Part shown: positions 61,101 to 64,000 of the stretch, piece by piece
How the letters are laid out: each line of letters opens with the position of its first letter
Numbering within the stretch: position 1 is the stretch's first letter
Source of the DNA: Musa acuminata AAA Group
Lineage: Eukaryota > Streptophyta > Magnoliopsida > Zingiberales > Musaceae
Direction: 5' to 3'
DNA: 64,000 nt
Assembly: GCF_036884655.1 (NCBI RefSeq)
Contig: NC_088339.1
Location: forward strand, 32,703,501 to 32,767,500
Program-made: the position numbers and the translations under genes
The notes under the pieces: generated by a model
What the model was told of the DNA's origin: nothing
Seen by the model: only the letters and a program-made list of their open reading frames with translations
The model's database searches: none

Positions 61101-64000
61101 TAGAAAACATATTATTGAATAGCTTCTGGCATCAATTTCTTTTTTACGTTGTAGTGCTTGGCCATACTATATATTATGAATGAAAGTAAAAGCATGTCTA
61201 ATTTAAGGATTGAGACTGATGTTTCTATCTTTATGTAGATCAGAATTATTCCATGCAAAGTTGCAAACAATATTAAATTTAAAAATCTAGTTGAAAAGCT
61301 TCAACAGTTACCACCGAAAAGAGTCTATTAAAAAAGTTTCGACAGTTACTGCCCAAAGTCTTACTTTTCAGTCATTGCAAATTTGCAATTATACATCATG
61401 AGATAAAGTATTAGTATTTTAACCAAGAATTTGGGGTTCGGCAACTTAAATTGGTGTTCGCTAGTATTTACAGGTCCTATGGTTGACCAATACATGGACC
61501 AAGCAATTTTGTCAAGTTCATGTTCATACCAGCTTATCGCCCGGTTATTATAACAGGCATATCATCTTATTATCTTAAAAATAATGAGCTTACCACCCAG
61601 TTATCTATACTCTCCATCATTTTCCTGATTTTGCTTGTTACTTATCAACCACTTCATCACTCTAGCCCCCATCCACTCTGCCAACAACACCATGAGCCCC
61701 TATGACTTGGTCTTCACCTAATAAAAATGATACCCCATGTCCTATGCTATGCCTCCACCACCTCTGCCACCGCCAGAAACTGTTGGTATGGTCTACACTG
61801 CCTACAACTATACTGTCATATATAATGTCAATCACACCAATACCACCTTGCTCCCCTGCCCTTTCTGCCACCTTGGCAACCCTTCTTGCGATCACAGGCA
61901 CACATTGCCTCCCTCCTCTCCATCACCTCCTCTGACCTCAGTTCCACCCTATTTAGTCAATATTGGTATGTGAATCCTCACATCTCCACCGCCTTCCTTC
62001 CCACTCAATATTGACCGTTACTAAGCCATACCAACTCATGATACGGCTTGGTAGTCTGACCGATGATTGGTATTGGTACCAGACCAAGATTTTAATCCTT
62101 AATTTCAAGTTATAATAAGAATAAAATACAGTATATACTGTATATAATAAAGTAAGAGATCAGATACATCAAAAGAAAGCATTCCTACATAAAGGTGGAC
62201 TAGGACAATTGGGTATTGAACTTACTTTAGAGCCAATTCAGTATGCTGAAGTCTATAGTAAAATACAGCTAGATCACCATAGCTCTTCATTGTATCTGGA
62301 TGATCCAAGCCAAGCTCCCTCTCATTAATGTCCAATGCCTTTTGCTGATAAGTTGTGGCCTAAACATATCAAATGTCATTGTAATCCCAATGAAAGATAA
62401 CAGAACAAGTTCGAAAGTCATAATAGAAAAATCTCAAAAGTCACCCTTCACATTCAAAGTTTTACAGTTTAAATGATGAGGAATCTGTAAAATTTACATA
62501 TATACCATGATATTCAACCAAGTCAGAAATAATAGAACAAAAATGTCCGTGATGTATAGACTGATCCAAATCTTTTCAAAAGCTATGAACAAAATTGAGA
62601 TATTTAGTTAAAAGTTGGCCATATTTAATTAAAAGAGGACAGCAAATAATAGACACACAAATGCTGTAGTGAGATATTGCACTATGATCTATCTATGAGA
62701 TCTGTTGAGATTCACAGAGCTCACAGCAAACAATAGATGGAAATAGATTAAATACCAAACAAAATATTAGTTGTACATTCATGAAATTTCTCACAATTCT
62801 AGTTGACAATTTTTTATTCATAGTGGTAGAACCACACGACAAACTGCAAAATACTCCAAATTATAATAATCATGGCCTTCGGTGACATGAATGTCTAAAA
62901 GCTACCTGATTAAAGTCTCCGGTATGGTAGAGAACAACAGCTAAAAGACTGTAGGCTCCAGCAGTCATCCGATGATATGGGCCACAGACTGTGATTAATT
63001 TTGCCAGAGCCTGAACCAAATACAACTTTGTTATCAAAGGAAATGAAAGGGAAAATGAAAAGGATTTAAGATGCAGGATAACCTGTATATGCATCTACCT
63101 TTGTCCCATAGCTAACTGCATCTTCAAGTTTACCCTTATCAAGAGCCGTCTTTGAAGATTCCAGTAGTTGTCGTCCATCTGCAGATGAGCATGCAACTTG
63201 CTACAAAATATTTAGAAGAAATAAGATCCTTGACTGCAGCGAACAGAATTCCTACAAAACTTTCTTTTTGTTTTTTACCTTGTGCACAGGTACAAGGCTG
63301 ATGATGTCCAATTTGTCAAAGGGAAAAGCTGAATCCATATCAAAGTCTTTGGGTGCCAATTCAATTCCCGCCTAAAAGAAATAAACATGTGAGCTCAAAG
63401 AAAAATCAAAGGCCACACACATGTTTTGAAAAGATAAAGACTATTACCTTATGGCACAGTCCTCTCAGGATAGCATATTTTCTTATATCAAAGTAGCTTG
63501 AAACTGAGAGTTCCCAGTCATATCGTTTTTTCAAAAATACTTCGAGCCATCTCCAGACAAGGGTATGCACAGGGACAGAAGAATGTGAAACACCAGAATC
63601 AGGAAGCCCAAGGAGCAAGTTAAGAGTTGCAGCTATTGATATTGACAAATCTCTGGTGTCAGACACAGCAGCAATTACAGCTCGTACGACATGCTTAAAT
63701 GCTCTTACTATCATCTCATGAATACAGAGTGACTGTACATGGGACAGCTTCTCTGAAAGCTTGACCTGATATATTGATCAGAATAGTGCAATTAATCATA
63801 TATTACTAGAATACATCTTGAAATTAATATATATTAGACCGTTTTCAAATTGATAACGAGAGAAAATGGTTGACTTACAACTCGCCCAAGAGAATGCATT
63901 CTTAGGCCTCTAGTATGCATAAAATCAGTCAAAGTACGACCATCAACAGGTGAAAGTTCCAATGAACCAAAGTCTGAGACCTGAATACATGTCAAGGTAT
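55106..64000 (-). CDS. REC/TSS family protein (CLU-related, TPR), 3' part of gene, 5' end outside window
   Basis: Eleven exons in transcription order: 63980-63879, 63765-63448, 63371-63279, 63200-63099, 63010-62906, 62359-62226, 60293-60110, 59365-59234, 59120-59008, 58786-58696, 57403-55106. All junctions are GT-AG and frames join exactly, giving 1223 residues to the TAG at 55106. The family is about 1800 residues, so the CLU N-terminal part lies beyond position 64000. Seen in order are the CLU-family block ([20 protein letters not shown]), a predicted helical region, tandem tetratricopeptide repeats ([51 protein letters not shown]), the [12 protein letters not shown] motif, then a long low-complexity tail with conserved islands ([25 protein letters not shown]). 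Arabidopsis REC proteins set the share of the cell taken up by chloroplasts; TSS is a root meristem regulator. Paralogue identity cannot be fixed from this part. Confidence 0.92.
60480..62100. mobile_element. repeat DNA in the 1.9-kb REC/TSS intron
   Basis: The intron between exons 62359-62226 and 60293-60110 holds stretches with the GGTATT/ACCGATTGG and TACC-type vocabulary seen at 50.8-53.2 kb, near 60510-60550 and 61440-61560 and at 62030-62085. Between them lies a C-rich block (61640-61975) with frames on both strands but no recognisable protein. This suggests one nested insertion of the same repeat class. Confidence 0.35.

Noticed and set aside
1..64000. CRISPR arrays, bacterial operons, integrated virus genes
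   Set aside because: No regular repeat-spacer array, no prokaryotic gene layout and no capsid, polymerase or integrase frames were seen. Tandem repeats present are minisatellites or local duplications.
1..64000. tRNA and rRNA genes
   Set aside because: No segment with clear tRNA A/B-box spacing or rRNA sequence was recognised by eye. A covariance-model scan would be needed to exclude them.

Overview
This is plant nuclear DNA, most likely from a monocot of the banana type (Zingiberales: Musa or Ensete). The evidence is: spliced genes with GT-AG introns; proteins whose closest recognisable relatives are angiosperm families (pectinesterase with inhibitor pro-region, PI4K gamma, phytolongin, REC/TSS); coding sequences with very GC-rich 5' ends that fade to AT-rich 3' ends (typical of commelinid monocots); and AT-rich, repeat-laden intergenic DNA. 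The lineage call is inference and no species marker was seen.

Layout. 1-11.5 kb: no gene recognised. It holds AT-rich DNA, microsatellites, a TIR transposon with an internal 46-bp tandem array (6768-8345) and a triplicated ~150-bp repeat (9187-9640). 11.6-12.2 kb (-): broken phytolongin (PHYL2-type) gene. 12.2-15 kb: microsatellite, LTR-like debris and AT-rich DNA. 15.2-18.0 kb (+): broken exportin-2/CAS gene. 20.2-27.2 kb (+): intact five-exon dipeptidyl-peptidase-IV-like S9 peptidase. 30.4-33.5 kb (+): PI4K gamma with two ubiquitin-like domains. 34.3-34.9 kb (+): single-exon LEA-2/NHL membrane protein. 39.6-41.5 kb (-): pectinesterase with inhibitor pro-domain. 43.6-44.6 kb: second copy of the TIR transposon family, carrying a gene-like fragment. 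45.4-48.6 kb (+): DOMON/cytochrome b561 protein of the At3g61750 type. 50.8-53.2 kb: MITE-like elements and a TIR-bounded element with GC-rich cargo. 55.1-64.0 kb (-): 3' two-thirds of a REC/TSS (CLU-related, TPR) gene whose 5' end lies past the window edge.

The genes are individual housekeeping or cell-wall/membrane genes, not one pathway. From memory, the CAS - DPP - PI4Kgamma order is shared with Arabidopsis, where the trio is split between At2g46500/At2g46520 and At5g24240/At5g24260. At3g61750, the best match for the DOMON/b561 gene, lies in the segment paralogous to At2g46. The window therefore looks like an ancient conserved block in which two members (CAS, PHYL2) are decaying, as expected during gene loss after whole-genome duplication.

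The best candidate for something undescribed is the non-autonomous TIR element family (copies at 6.8-8.3 and 43.6-44.6 kb). It has ~235-bp terminal inverted repeats. One copy has a 46-bp GC-rich minisatellite filling its interior; the other has a degraded coding-like insert.
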